NCBI GenBank assembly: GCA_949283785.1
Contig: CASDTR010000001.1
Location: 1-64,000, forward strand
Length of the DNA: 64,000 nucleotides
Reading direction: 5' to 3'
Origin: an uncultured Oscillospiraceae bacterium
GTDB taxonomy: Bacteria > Bacillota > Clostridia > Oscillospirales > Acutalibacteraceae
Positions 42,093 to 49,825 of the stretch are shown in pieces. The position numbers and the translations under genes are program-made. Within the stretch, counting starts at the first letter, position 1, and each line of letters begins with the position of its first letter. Under the pieces are notes generated by a model. That model saw only the letters and a list, made by a program, of their open reading frames with translations, made no database searches and was not told the DNA's origin.

Positions 42093-42135
42093 TAAAGCAA
42101 AGCTTAAACTGCTGTTCCTGTAGTATATCAGATAT

Positions 42136-42166
42136 AAAAGGGTGCTCATGTACCCTTTTCTTTTTT
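42136..42166 (+). terminator. Terminator between murA and walJ
   Basis: AAAAGGGT(GCTCATG)TACCCTTTT then CTTTTTT; 8-9 bp stem with T-run, ending 17 bases before the walJ start. Confidence 0.85.
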
Positions 42167-42182
42167 GTGGGAGGTCATTTAT

Positions 42183-42974
42183 TTGTCAAGGTTTTCACCA
42201 CTGTTTTCCTCCAGCAGCGGAAACTCCATGTTTTTCGGCTGCGGTCAGGGGGGAATACTCATCGACTGCGGAGTTACGGCAAAGCGTCTTACCCAAGCTC
42301 TTGAAAAAATAGAGGTAAGCCCCGAATTCATAAAGGGAATTTTCATCACCCACGAGCACAGCGACCACGTTAAAGGGCTCAGGGTTTTCGCCTCCCGTCA
42401 TCAAATCCCTGTTTACGGAACCTGCGGAACCATAGCCGCCCTCGAAAGCTCAGGCATAATAAACGGTAAATTCCCCGTAAGCGTCATAGACGATAAAGGC
42501 GTTGAAGCCGCAGGAATGGAGATAAACCTTTTCCGCACCTCCCACGACAGCGCAGAAAGCTGCGGATATACGGTAAAGCTACCCGACGGCAGAAAAGCCG
42601 CCGTTTGCACCGATCTTGGCGTTATGACACCCCAGGTCGAAAAAAGCATTACGGGCAGCGACCTTATCGTCATAGAGTCAAACCACGACGTTTCCATGCT
42701 CCAAAACGGCCCTTATCCCTACATACTCAAAAGACGCATCCTCTCGGACAAGGGGCATCTCTCAAACGACGTGTGCTCAAAGACCGTCACCCGTCTTATT
42801 GAAAGCGGAACAACGAGATTTATCCTCGGCCACCTGAGCAAGGAGAACAATTTCCCCGACCTTGCCTTCCAGACCACCGCCTGCGCCCTGGCAGAAAAAG
42901 GCGCTCAGATAGGCAGGGACTGCATAGTAAAAGTTGCCGCCCCCGAATGCTGCGAAAAGGCAATGCTGTTTTAA
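42183..42974 (+). CDS. walJ: MBL-fold hydrolase WalJ/YycJ
   Basis: 263 residues, metallo-beta-lactamase-like exonuclease family linked in Bacillus to WalKR and DNA repair. SRFSPLFSSSSGNS start, FITHEHSDHVKGL metal site, SHDSAESCGY, CTDLG, ESNHD and LGHLSKENN follow family order. TTG start seven bases from GGGAGGT. walJ beside rlmH recalls the origin-proximal yyc region of Bacillus. Confidence 0.93.
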   Translation: MSRFSPLFSSSSGNSMFFGCGQGGILIDCGVTAKRLTQALEKIEVSPEFIKGIFITHEHSDHVKGLRVFASRHQIPVYGTCGTIAALESSGIINGKFPVSVIDDKGVEAAGMEINLFRTSHDSAESCGYTVKLPDGRKAAVCTDLGVMTPQVEKSITGSDLIVIESNHDVSMLQNGPYPYILKRRILSDKGHLSNDVCSKTVTRLIESGTTRFILGHLSKENNFPDLAFQTTACALAEKGAQIGRDCIVKVAAPECCEKAMLF

Positions 42975-42985
42975 AGAGGTAAACC

Positions 42986-43468
42986 ATGGTAACGGTAAAC
43001 GTCATATGCATAGGAAAGCTTAAAGAAAAATATCTCCGCGACGCCTGTTCGGAATACATAAAGCGTCTCGGAGCTTTTTGCAAAATAAATATAATCGAAA
43101 TCGAGCCCTCCCCCCTGCCCGACAGGCCCTCGGAGGGTCAGATAGAAAACGCCCTTTCAGCGGAAGGCAAAAAGATACTGAGCAAAATCCCCGCCCAGTC
43201 CTATACCTACGCCATGTGCATAGAGGGAATGGAGCGCTCCTCCGAGGCTCTCAGCCGCGAAACGGCTGCCCTTCCCGTCAGAGGCATAAGCTCAGTGAAC
43301 TTCATCATCGGAGGCTCCTACGGCCTTTGCGACGCCGTAAAGTCGGCCGCCGACGCCAGACTCTCAATGTCCCCCATGACCTTCCCCCACCAGCTGGCAA
43401 GGGTCATGCTTCTCGAGCAGATTTACAGAGCCTTTCAGATATCCTCAGGGGGTAAATATCATAAATAA
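42986..43468 (+). CDS. rlmH: 23S rRNA (pseudouridine-1915-N3)-methyltransferase
   Basis: 160 residues, SPOUT fold. IGKLKEKYLRDACSEYIKRL start, FIIGGSYGLCDAVKSAADARLSMSPMTFPHQLARVMLLEQIYRAFQI knot region and GGKYHK end are diagnostic. Eleven bases after walJ with AGAGGT site; co-transcribed. Confidence 0.96.
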   Translation: MVTVNVICIGKLKEKYLRDACSEYIKRLGAFCKINIIEIEPSPLPDRPSEGQIENALSAEGKKILSKIPAQSYTYAMCIEGMERSSEALSRETAALPVRGISSVNFIIGGSYGLCDAVKSAADARLSMSPMTFPHQLARVMLLEQIYRAFQISSGGKYHK

Positions 43469-43576
43469 AGGCGGGGAGCGACAGCCTCGAAGCCGCCGCT
43501 CCCCGACCCACGGCAGACGCTTTCTTATCCGCTCCTCTGCGCAGAAACAAATATCAATAATATGATAAAATAAAGA

Positions 43577-43599
43577 AAAGCCCGGATTACCCGGGCTTT
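43577..43599 (-). terminator. Left copy of duplicated terminator hairpin (R5 site)
   Basis: AAAGCCCGG-ATTAC-CCGGGCTTT, identical to 43806-43828. On the minus strand it is followed by TCTTTATTTTATC, a T-rich tract. Confidence 0.85.
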
Positions 43600-43805
43600 C
43601 AGCTTGTCGATAAAGTTATTTTGATGCTTAAACAGTTTCGGAGCTGCTGTTCTGCACGATCAGCGGAAAACCGATACGACGCAGAAAACAGCGCAGTATC
43701 AAGTTTTCTTAGACACAATCCCTCTGTCACGTCTTACGACGTGACATCTCCCTTTACACAAGGGAGACATGGGTATGTGCTGAATTTTAGCTTTTCGGCA
43801 GTCTC
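43600..43805 (+). repeat. Interspersed repeat copy R5
   Basis: Short-type copy from CAGCTTGTCGATAAAGTTA to TTTTCGGCAGTCTC. The variable hairpin is GTCACGTC/GACGTGAC, a compensated change relative to R2/R3. Between convergent rlmH and an SDR gene, flanked by identical hairpins. Confidence 0.88.
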
Positions 43806-43828
43806 AAAGCCCGGATTACCCGGGCTTT
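43806..43828 (+). terminator. Right copy of duplicated terminator hairpin (R5 site)
   Basis: Same 23 bases, followed by ATTTTTATC as plus-strand T-tract. Confidence 0.85.
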
Positions 43829-43832
43829 ATTT

Positions 43833-44867
43833 TTATCTGGTTTTTCCCGCATTGACGTTGCGGAATTTCTTTCCCGCATGCTCGTTGTCAAACTCGATTA
43901 TCCAGTCCACCATATCGCCTATGGACTGCTCTACGCTCATAGGATTGTAATCCAGCTCCCTTTTCGCTTTCTCTATGCTGAAATTGCAGTTTGAAACAAG
44001 TTTCCTGATAGAATAAGGGGTGAACATGGGGGTCTTGTTGGCGATGCCGTAATACAGCTCCGCCCCGGGAGCTATAAGCTTTGAAAGGCCGTATCCAAGC
44101 TTCATTTTCGAGGTGGGGATACCTGTTTTTCTTCCCAGAATATGGAGAAGCCCGTCAACGGTCACAACCTCGCCCGTCAATATATAACACTCGCCCGCTC
44201 TTCCCTTATAAGCCGCCGCGTACATTCCGTCCGCAACGTCCCTGACATCCACAAAGTTATAGGCTCCGAAATTGAGGGAAACGGGAAATTTTCCGTTCAT
44301 GTACATCCTTACCATTTCTCCGATATTGGAGGTCTTGAAATCATAGGGGCCGATGCAGGCTCCCGGGTGGGTGACAACAGTTTCAAGTCCGCTGCCGTTG
44401 CTGTCCAGCACATATTGTGTGGCCACTGCCTTTGTCCTTGCGTAGGTTCCCTCAAGGGTGTCGGGACTGAATTTATCAATTTCAGTCATGAGCTCATTGC
44501 CCGGAAGCGGAGGAATAGCGTCAACGGACGAAGCGTAAACAAGCCTCTTCACTCCCGATTTGCGGCAGGCCTTGACTACATTTTTTGTGCCCTCAACGTT
44601 TATCTTCCAGATCTCTTCCTCATGGCCCGAGGTTACATCTATCATTCCCGCAAGGTGATAAACCACATCGGCTCCTCTGAAAGCCTTCTCGAGGCTCTCG
44701 GGATCGGTTACGTCTCCGTAATACTTTTCCGCATCTATTCCGTCAAATATAGAAGAATCCTTTCGGATCAGAATCCTCACCTTTTCGTTTTTCTCGATAA
44801 GCTTCATTAAAAGAGCGTAGCCGATGTGTCCCGTCGCTCCCGTGATTACCGAAATTTTTTCTGCCAT
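43833..44867 (-). CDS. NAD-dependent epimerase/dehydratase (extended SDR)
   Basis: 344 residues. TGATGHIGYALLMKLIEK cofactor loop, GDVTDPESLEKAFRGADVVYHLAG, SSVDAIPPLPGN and YARTKAVATQYV (Tyr-x3-Lys). It looks closest to the dihydroflavonol-reductase/3-beta-HSD-like branch; the substrate is unknown. The start at ATG 44867 is eight bases from AAGGAGG. The ATG at 44936 has no site. Confidence 0.88.
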   Translation of the reverse strand: MAEKISVITGATGHIGYALLMKLIEKNEKVRILIRKDSSIFDGIDAEKYYGDVTDPESLEKAFRGADVVYHLAGMIDVTSGHEEEIWKINVEGTKNVVKACRKSGVKRLVYASSVDAIPPLPGNELMTEIDKFSPDTLEGTYARTKAVATQYVLDSNGSGLETVVTHPGACIGPYDFKTSNIGEMVRMYMNGKFPVSLNFGAYNFVDVRDVADGMYAAAYKGRAGECYILTGEVVTVDGLLHILGRKTGIPTSKMKLGYGLSKLIAPGAELYYGIANKTPMFTPYSIRKLVSNCNFSIEKAKRELDYNPMSVEQSIGDMVDWIIEFDNEHAGKKFRNVNAGKTR

Positions 44868-44900
44868 TTTTGTCCTCCTTCGTTTCACTTCCTGATATTC

Positions 44901-44920
44901 GGACAACATTAAGGTTGTCC
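44901..44920 (-). promoter_or_regulatory. Inverted repeat between promoter and start of SDR gene
   Basis: GGACAAC-ATTAAG-GTTGTCC, a perfect 7-6-7 palindrome in the 5' leader, a candidate operator or small RNA hairpin. Confidence 0.5.
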
Positions 44921-44946
44921 CGATGTGTACATTCACAATTGTAGAT

Positions 44947-44975
44947 ATTATACTATAAGGGAATTAAAAAGACAA
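44947..44975 (-). promoter_or_regulatory. SigA-type promoter of SDR gene
   Basis: TTGTCT (44970-44975), 17 bases, TATAAT (44947-44952), minus strand. Confidence 0.75.
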
Positions 44976-45086
44976 CAAAGTATTAAGCGAAAATAAAACA
45001 AACAGCAACTTATACATTTTTTTACATCGATGTTTGTCACTATATTCACTTTTCACATTTTTTCTTTTCAACACTATTAAATTCTA

Positions 45087-45115
45087 TTGACTTTTTCATG
45101 CATTGCAGTTAAACT
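45087..45115 (+). promoter_or_regulatory. SigA-type promoter of glpK
   Basis: TTGACT (45087-45092), 17 bases, TAAACT (45110-45115), giving a leader of about 150 bases. Confidence 0.75.
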
Positions 45116-45168
45116 ATTTGTTGTGAAGAAAGTTTAAATTTAATACTTTGAAAGTGCGTATTTTTGTG

Positions 45169-45221
45169 AGAACAGAGAATAAAAAATGCACCCTCAAAGG
45201 GGTGGATTCTGTTCTTTTTTT
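45169..45221 (+). terminator. Leader terminator of glpK (likely GlpP target)
   Basis: AGAACAGA...TCTGTTCT outer stem with an inner CACCC/GGGGTG stem and a run of seven Ts, upstream of the glpK start. A terminator placed in a leader, with glpP in the same window, points to GlpP antitermination. Confidence 0.8.
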
Positions 45222-45275
45222 GTTATGGCGCATAAATCAATTTAAGCTAAGATCAAACGGAACGGAGTGGTGAAA

Positions 45276-46781
45276 GTGGCAAAGTACATTCTTGCTCTGG
45301 ATCAGGGAACTACAAGCTCCCGCGCGATTGTCTTTGACAAACAGGGCAGTATCGTAGCAAAAAGTCAGTACGAATTCAAGCAGATCTACCCCAAGGGCGG
45401 CTGGGTTGAGCATGACCCCATGGAGATTTTATACTCTCAGCTTCAGTCGGTGGCCTCAGTCATGCTTACGGGAAAATTTGACGCGAAGGACATCGCGGCA
45501 ATCGGCATAACAAACCAGCGCGAAACCACCATCATCTGGGACCGCGCCACGGGAAAACCCGTATACAATGCCATCGTCTGGCAGTGCCGACGCACGGCTC
45601 AGATGTGCGAAGAACTGAAAAAAGAGGGCCTGAGCGATTATATCAAGGAAAAGACAGGCCTGCTCATCGACGCCTATTTCTCGGGAACCAAAATCAAATG
45701 GATCCTCGACAACGTGCCCGGAGCGCGCGCTCTCGCCGAAGCGGGACAGCTTATGTTCGGCACCGTAGAGACATGGCTTATCTGGAATCTCACGGGCGGA
45801 ACGGTCCATGTAACCGACTACTCAAACGCCTCACGCACAATGCTCTTTGACGTTGATAAGCTCTGCTGGGACGAGGAGCTTTGCAAAAAGCTCACCATAC
45901 CCATGGGAATACTCCCCGAAGTAGTCCCCTCCAGCAAGGTTTACGGATACGTCAAAAAGGGGATCGTGGGTCTTGAAGCCATTGAGGGAGTGCCCATAAG
46001 CGGCGCCATAGGCGACCAGCCCGCAGCGCTTTTCGGCCAGGGCTGCTTCAAGGCGGGCCAGGCAAAGAATACATACGGCACAGGCTGCTTCCTGCTTATG
46101 AATACGGGCGAAACGAGAGTACAGTCCAAAAACAACCTGCTTTCGGGCGTCGCCTGGGGTCTGGGTGATAAAGTGGAATACGCCCTCGAGGGCAGCGCCT
46201 TCAACGCGGGTTCCGTCATAAAGTGGCTTCGCGACGAGCTTCACCTCATCGACACGGCTCACCGCTGCGATGAGCTTGCCGAAAGCGTGCCTGACGCAAA
46301 CGGAGTATACTTCGTCCCCGCATTCACGGGTCTCGGCGCGCCCTACTGGGATATGTACGCAAGAGGCACCATGGTGGGTCTTACAAGAGGCGTCAACAGA
46401 GCCCATATCGCAAGAGCGGTTCTTGAGAGCATAGCCTTCCAGATGACGGACCTTCTCGAAGCCATGCAGAAGGATTCGGGTATCCCCATCACCGACCTTC
46501 GTGTTGACGGCGGAGCAAGCGTGAGCAACATCATGATGCAGATTCAGGCAAACCTTATTCAGGCCGAGGTAAACAGGCCCAAGACCGTTGAAACCACGGC
46601 TCTGGGAGCCGCCTATCTTGCGGGTCTTGCGGTGGGCTTCTGGGAGAGCACCGACGAAATAGAGAAGATCCGCGAGGTTGACAGGGTATTCACCCCCGAC
46701 ATGGAAAAGGACAAAAGAGACGCCCTCTACCGCAACTGGCTCAGAGCCGTTGAAAGATCCAAGGGCTGGGCCGAAGAATAA
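45276..46781 (+). CDS. glpK: Glycerol kinase
   Basis: 501 residues, FGGY kinase. [76 protein letters not shown] and [18 protein letters not shown] are intact. Phosphorylates glycerol to glycerol-3-phosphate, the inducer of GlpP. Three GTG codons are possible starts; the one at 45276 lies eight bases from GGAG and gives [11 protein letters not shown]. Confidence 0.96.
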   Translation: MAKYILALDQGTTSSRAIVFDKQGSIVAKSQYEFKQIYPKGGWVEHDPMEILYSQLQSVASVMLTGKFDAKDIAAIGITNQRETTIIWDRATGKPVYNAIVWQCRRTAQMCEELKKEGLSDYIKEKTGLLIDAYFSGTKIKWILDNVPGARALAEAGQLMFGTVETWLIWNLTGGTVHVTDYSNASRTMLFDVDKLCWDEELCKKLTIPMGILPEVVPSSKVYGYVKKGIVGLEAIEGVPISGAIGDQPAALFGQGCFKAGQAKNTYGTGCFLLMNTGETRVQSKNNLLSGVAWGLGDKVEYALEGSAFNAGSVIKWLRDELHLIDTAHRCDELAESVPDANGVYFVPAFTGLGAPYWDMYARGTMVGLTRGVNRAHIARAVLESIAFQMTDLLEAMQKDSGIPITDLRVDGGASVSNIMMQIQANLIQAEVNRPKTVETTALGAAYLAGLAVGFWESTDEIEKIREVDRVFTPDMEKDKRDALYRNWLRAVERSKGWAEE

Positions 46782-46876
46782 AAAGTGAACACACAGGGAA
46801 AATAAAAGGGCTTTACTATTGAAATTTAACGGTTTTTGCTGTAAAATTTAATGTAATTGTTTTTTCCCAATATTAA

Positions 46877-46916
46877 AATAACCGCAGTTGTCTTTTCGAC
46901 GATAACTGCGGTTATT
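46877..46916. repeat. 13-bp inverted repeat between glpK and malic enzyme
   Basis: AATAACCGCAGTT / AACTGCGGTTATT with a 14-base centre that itself has GTC/GAC. No T-run on the plus strand; the minus strand has TTTAATATT. Either a weak terminator of glpK or a regulatory hairpin in the malic enzyme leader. Confidence 0.6.
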
Positions 46917-46963
46917 GCAGGTCAAAGGGGAATTCTAACCGTATATTTTGGAGGTTGTTTTTA

Positions 46964-48136
46964 ATGGATTATGCAAAAGAATCTTTAAAGCTTCACTATC
47001 AGTGGCAGGGTAAGCTTGAAATCAAGGCCCGCGCCACGGTAAACAACAAGGAGGAGCTTTCACTGGCCTACACCCCCGGCGTTGCGCAGCCCTGCCTTGA
47101 AATCCAGAAGGATATAAATAAATCCTATGAGCTCACAAGACGCTGGAACATGGTCGCAGTTGTTACGGACGGCACTGCGGTACTGGGTCTCGGCGACATC
47201 GGCCCCGAAGCGGGTATGCCCGTCATGGAGGGCAAATGCGTTCTCTTCAAGGAGTTTGGCGGCGTTGACGCCTTCCCTCTGTGCGTCAAATCAAAGGATG
47301 TTGACGAGATAGTAAACGCCATCGCCCTTATTTCAGGTTCCTTCGGCGGAATCAACCTTGAGGACATCTCCGCCCCCAGATGCTTTGAGATCGAGAGAAA
47401 GCTCAAGGAAAAGACGGACATCCCCGTTTTTCACGACGACCAGCACGGCACCGCAGTTGTATGCGCTGCGGGACTTATAAACGCCCTCAAGCTCACAGGC
47501 AAGAAAATCGAGGACTGCACGGCGGCCTTCAGCGGAGCGGGAGCTGCGGGAGTGGCCATCGCGAAGCTTCTTACAAAAATGGGCATGAAGGATATCTTCA
47601 TGTGCGACAGAAAGGGCATTATCTGCGCCGACGACGAGACCCTCACCCCCGCCAAGAAGGAAATAGCCGCTTTCACCAATAAAGAGAGAAGAACGGGTAC
47701 CCTTGCCGACGCCATGAAGGGCACCGACCTTTTCATCGGAGTTTCGGCCCCCGGCATCGTCACCGAAGAAATGGTGGCGTCAATGAACGACGACGCCATA
47801 GTAATGGCAATGTCAAACCCCGTGCCCGAAATAATGCCCGACCTTGCACGCAAGGCGGGAGCAAAGGTTGTCTGCACGGGCCGCAGCGACTTCCCCAACC
47901 AGATTAACAACGTCCTTGCCTTCCCCGGAATTTTCAGAGGCGCTCTTGACGTAAGGGCAAGGGACATCAACGAGGAAATGAAGATTGCAGCGGCGAAGGC
48001 TATCGCCTCCCTTGTCTCCGACAGCGAGCTTTCGGCGGATTACATTATCCCCAAAGCCTTTGACGAGAGAGTGGGCAGAACCGTTGCAGCAGCAGTTGCA
48101 GAGGCCGCAAGAAAAACAGGCGTCGCGAGAGTGTAA
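46964..48136 (+). CDS. Malic enzyme (NAD(P)-dependent)
   Basis: 390 residues, the short bacterial malic enzyme form. LAYTPGVAQPCLEI (catalytic Tyr), VTDGTAVLGLGDIGPEAGMPVMEGKCVLFKEFGG (catalytic Lys), FHDDQHGTAVV (metal site), FSGAGAAGVAIAKLL (cofactor loop) and VMAMSNPVPEI. Converts malate to pyruvate and CO2. Start at ATG 46964 behind GGAGG; strong terminator downstream. Confidence 0.95.
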   Translation: MDYAKESLKLHYQWQGKLEIKARATVNNKEELSLAYTPGVAQPCLEIQKDINKSYELTRRWNMVAVVTDGTAVLGLGDIGPEAGMPVMEGKCVLFKEFGGVDAFPLCVKSKDVDEIVNAIALISGSFGGINLEDISAPRCFEIERKLKEKTDIPVFHDDQHGTAVVCAAGLINALKLTGKKIEDCTAAFSGAGAAGVAIAKLLTKMGMKDIFMCDRKGIICADDETLTPAKKEIAAFTNKERRTGTLADAMKGTDLFIGVSAPGIVTEEMVASMNDDAIVMAMSNPVPEIMPDLARKAGAKVVCTGRSDFPNQINNVLAFPGIFRGALDVRARDINEEMKIAAAKAIASLVSDSELSADYIIPKAFDERVGRTVAAAVAEAARKTGVARV

Positions 48137-48150
48137 AAATTGTACAAACA

Positions 48151-48184
48151 AAAAGAGATGCGTTTGTTCGCATCTCTTTTTTAT
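48151..48184 (+). terminator. Terminator of malic enzyme
   Basis: AAAAGAGATGCG-TTTGTT-CGCATCTCTTTTTTATTT, 12-bp stem and T-run. It also marks the left edge of the AT-rich island. Confidence 0.92.
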
Positions 48185-48194
48185 TTGCAAATGA

Positions 48195-48533
48195 TTACTT
48201 GTATTTATACTTAACAATATCAATTAAAATATTAAACAGCTTTTCTGCATCCTCTGCCTGCATTTCCAAAAACAAATTATATGCTTTATTTGGAATGTTG
48301 CTGCCTTTCTCTTCATAAATTCCCAATTTAGAAACCAAACTTTCAGGTGTAATCTCAAGTGCATTTGCTATTTTTATTAAACTCAGCAAACTGGGATTTT
48401 TTTCTCCCCTCTCTATTTGTCCAATATAAGTAGTATGCAAATTACTTAATTCTGCTAGTTTTTCTTGGCTCAATTTTCTTTTTATCCTAAAACTTTTAAC
48501 GCGCATTCCAACTATTTCTGTAGCTGTACTCAT
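48195..48533 (-). CDS. XRE-family regulator of the accessory island
   Basis: 112 residues. HTH VKSFRIKRKLSQEKLAELSNLHTTYIGQIERGEKNPSLLSLIKIANALEITPESLV (about 11-66), then a short helical tail. Single-domain XRE of the type that guards mobile or defence modules. The start at ATG 48533 has GGAGAT upstream; the longer frame reads through the promoter. Its AT-rich codons differ sharply from flanking genes. Divergent from the four plus-strand island genes; palindromes in between are likely operators. Confidence 0.88.
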   Translation of the reverse strand: MSTATEIVGMRVKSFRIKRKLSQEKLAELSNLHTTYIGQIERGEKNPSLLSLIKIANALEITPESLVSKLGIYEEKGSNIPNKAYNLFLEMQAEDAEKLFNILIDIVKYKYK

Positions 48534-48566
48534 AATATGATCTCCAACCCTGAATTTTTCAATAAA

Positions 48567-48580
48567 TACTATAATATTAA
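48567..48580. promoter_or_regulatory. Candidate second operator of the island regulator
   Basis: AATACTATAATATT, an imperfect palindrome sharing ATACTATA with the perfect site at 48626-48637, on the regulator side of the divergent region. Confidence 0.45.
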
Positions 48581-48601
48581 TATTTATTTTTCTATAGACT
48601 A

Positions 48602-48630
48602 TTGACTTGTGAAAAGCCTTTATATATACT
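48602..48630 (+). promoter_or_regulatory. SigA-type promoter of the island genes
   Basis: TTGACT (48602-48607), 17 bases, TATACT (48625-48630). Confidence 0.8.
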
Positions 48631-48637
48631 ATAGTAT
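48626..48637. promoter_or_regulatory. Candidate operator of the island regulator
   Basis: Perfect palindrome ATACTATAGTAT overlapping the -10 box; binding would block the plus-strand promoter. Confidence 0.6.
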
Positions 48638-48687
48638 GTAATCGACGCATTACACATACTTTTGTATCTTAATCAGAGGTGGTTGAA

Positions 48688-49155
48688 ATGAGAAAAGAGT
48701 TAGTAGAAAAATTTATTTCAAAAAATGAAAAATTTTTCCCTGAAAATGCTTTACATGAATTTAAAGAGCCGCTCGAAGAGTTACCGGACAGATTCTACGA
48801 CACTTTAACTATGTTGAAATTTAAAAATCCAAACACAATATTAATAGTTTCGATATTTTTAAGCGGCATTGACAGAATTATACTCAAAGACTATGTTGGA
48901 GGATTTTTAAAAATCGTAACCTGCGGCGGATTCGGAATTTGGACAATATGCGATTGGTTTAAAATCAAAGATTTAACCCGTGCGTATAATCTAGCGGTAC
49001 TTTTAAATTGTTTTTCCCCTGAACAAACCGAAAGCAAAGTAAATTCAAAGCAAACATTGGAATTTATAAAAGCACACAAAGGAGAAATTACAGGATTAGT
49101 AAAAACAGTTGCCAAAAGCGCAAAGGACGTTCAATCAACATTTTACCTTAACTAA
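48688..49155 (+). CDS. TM2-domain membrane protein
   Basis: 155 residues. The centre holds a TM2-type pair of hydrophobic segments, ILIVSIFLSGIDRIILKDYVGGFLKIVTCGGFGIWTICDWFKIKD (about 55-100), with the family's D-R-x(2-4)-G...K-x-x-T-x-GG-x-G-I-W pattern. The flanks are soluble and charged. The bacterial role of TM2 proteins is unknown; they recur in accessory and defence loci. Start at ATG 48688, seven bases from AGAGGTGG. First gene of the plus-strand island unit. Confidence 0.85.
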   Translation: MRKELVEKFISKNEKFFPENALHEFKEPLEELPDRFYDTLTMLKFKNPNTILIVSIFLSGIDRIILKDYVGGFLKIVTCGGFGIWTICDWFKIKDLTRAYNLAVLLNCFSPEQTESKVNSKQTLEFIKAHKGEITGLVKTVAKSAKDVQSTFYLN

Positions 49156-49164
49156 TTATTTGTC

Positions 49165-49605
49165 ATGAAAATTTTCTCAGACGTTTATAACAATATCATA
49201 GCGACATGTCCTCAAGTACCACCTGAAATCGGAGGTATATTAGGCGAAAAAAACGGAATAGTTTGTGCTTATTATTTTGATAAAACCAGACAATCAAAGA
49301 ATTTCGCCAAATATATTCCAAATGTAAAATTACTTAATATGCAGATAGAACACTGGGAAAATAGCGGTATAAGTTTTTGCGGAATTTTTCACAGCCATAT
49401 GCCCAGCGAAACTGCCCTTTCGTCTGCGGATATAGAGTATATTAGTAAAATATTATTTACTGTATCTGAAAATATCTCATCGTTATATTTTCCATTAGTT
49501 TTACCAAAATCTTGTATGTTATCCTACCGTGCTTCTTTAGTCGAACAATGTGTTTTTATATCAGAAGACACCATAGAAACTATTAACAGAAAGGTCGATA
49601 TGTAA
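49165..49605 (+). CDS. Stand-alone JAB1/MPN (JAMM) metallopeptidase
   Basis: 146 residues making up a single MPN+ domain. The zinc and catalytic set is complete: Glu21 in PPEIGGILGE, His76 and His78 in FHSHMPSETALSSAD, Ser86 and Asp89, exactly H-x-H-x7-S-x2-D. JAMM enzymes remove ubiquitin-like tags or cut peptides in Bil and type II CBASS defence systems; no E1, E2 or ubiquitin-like partner is visible here. Starts ten bases after the TM2 gene without a clear ribosome site, and its stop overlaps the next start (TAATG). Confidence 0.9.
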   Translation: MKIFSDVYNNIIATCPQVPPEIGGILGEKNGIVCAYYFDKTRQSKNFAKYIPNVKLLNMQIEHWENSGISFCGIFHSHMPSETALSSADIEYISKILFTVSENISSLYFPLVLPKSCMLSYRASLVEQCVFISEDTIETINRKVDM

Positions 49606-49787
49606 TGAAAGATACAAACCATAATATAAGAATTCCAACAGGAGTGTTTTGTGGACGCAATTGTTCAGACGGGTGTCGATATTGGTATCCGCATAAACAG
49701 GATTCCAACGGAAGGCAATACTGCAGTCACTACGGAAAATACTATTATTCGTATGAAAGACAAGGCTGCCTTTCTTTTGAAAAATAA
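49605..49787 (+). CDS. Cys-rich 60-residue protein, translationally coupled
   Basis: Start codon overlaps the JAMM gene stop (TAATG), a classic coupling signal, which makes this small frame credible. Cysteines at 16, 20, 24, 40 and 55 and His at 30 and 42 (FCGRNCSDGCRYWYPHKQDSNGRQYCSHYGKYYYSYERQGC) suggest metal or disulfide binding. The tail does not end in Gly-Gly, so it is not an obvious ubiquitin-like tag. I do not recognise the family. Possible partner or substrate of the JAMM peptidase by position alone. Confidence 0.65.
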   Translation: MKDTNHNIRIPTGVFCGRNCSDGCRYWYPHKQDSNGRQYCSHYGKYYYSYERQGCLSFEK

Positions 49788-49825
49788 GCTGACTTCTATT
49801 TCTCGTATTCTGGAGGAAAATACAA

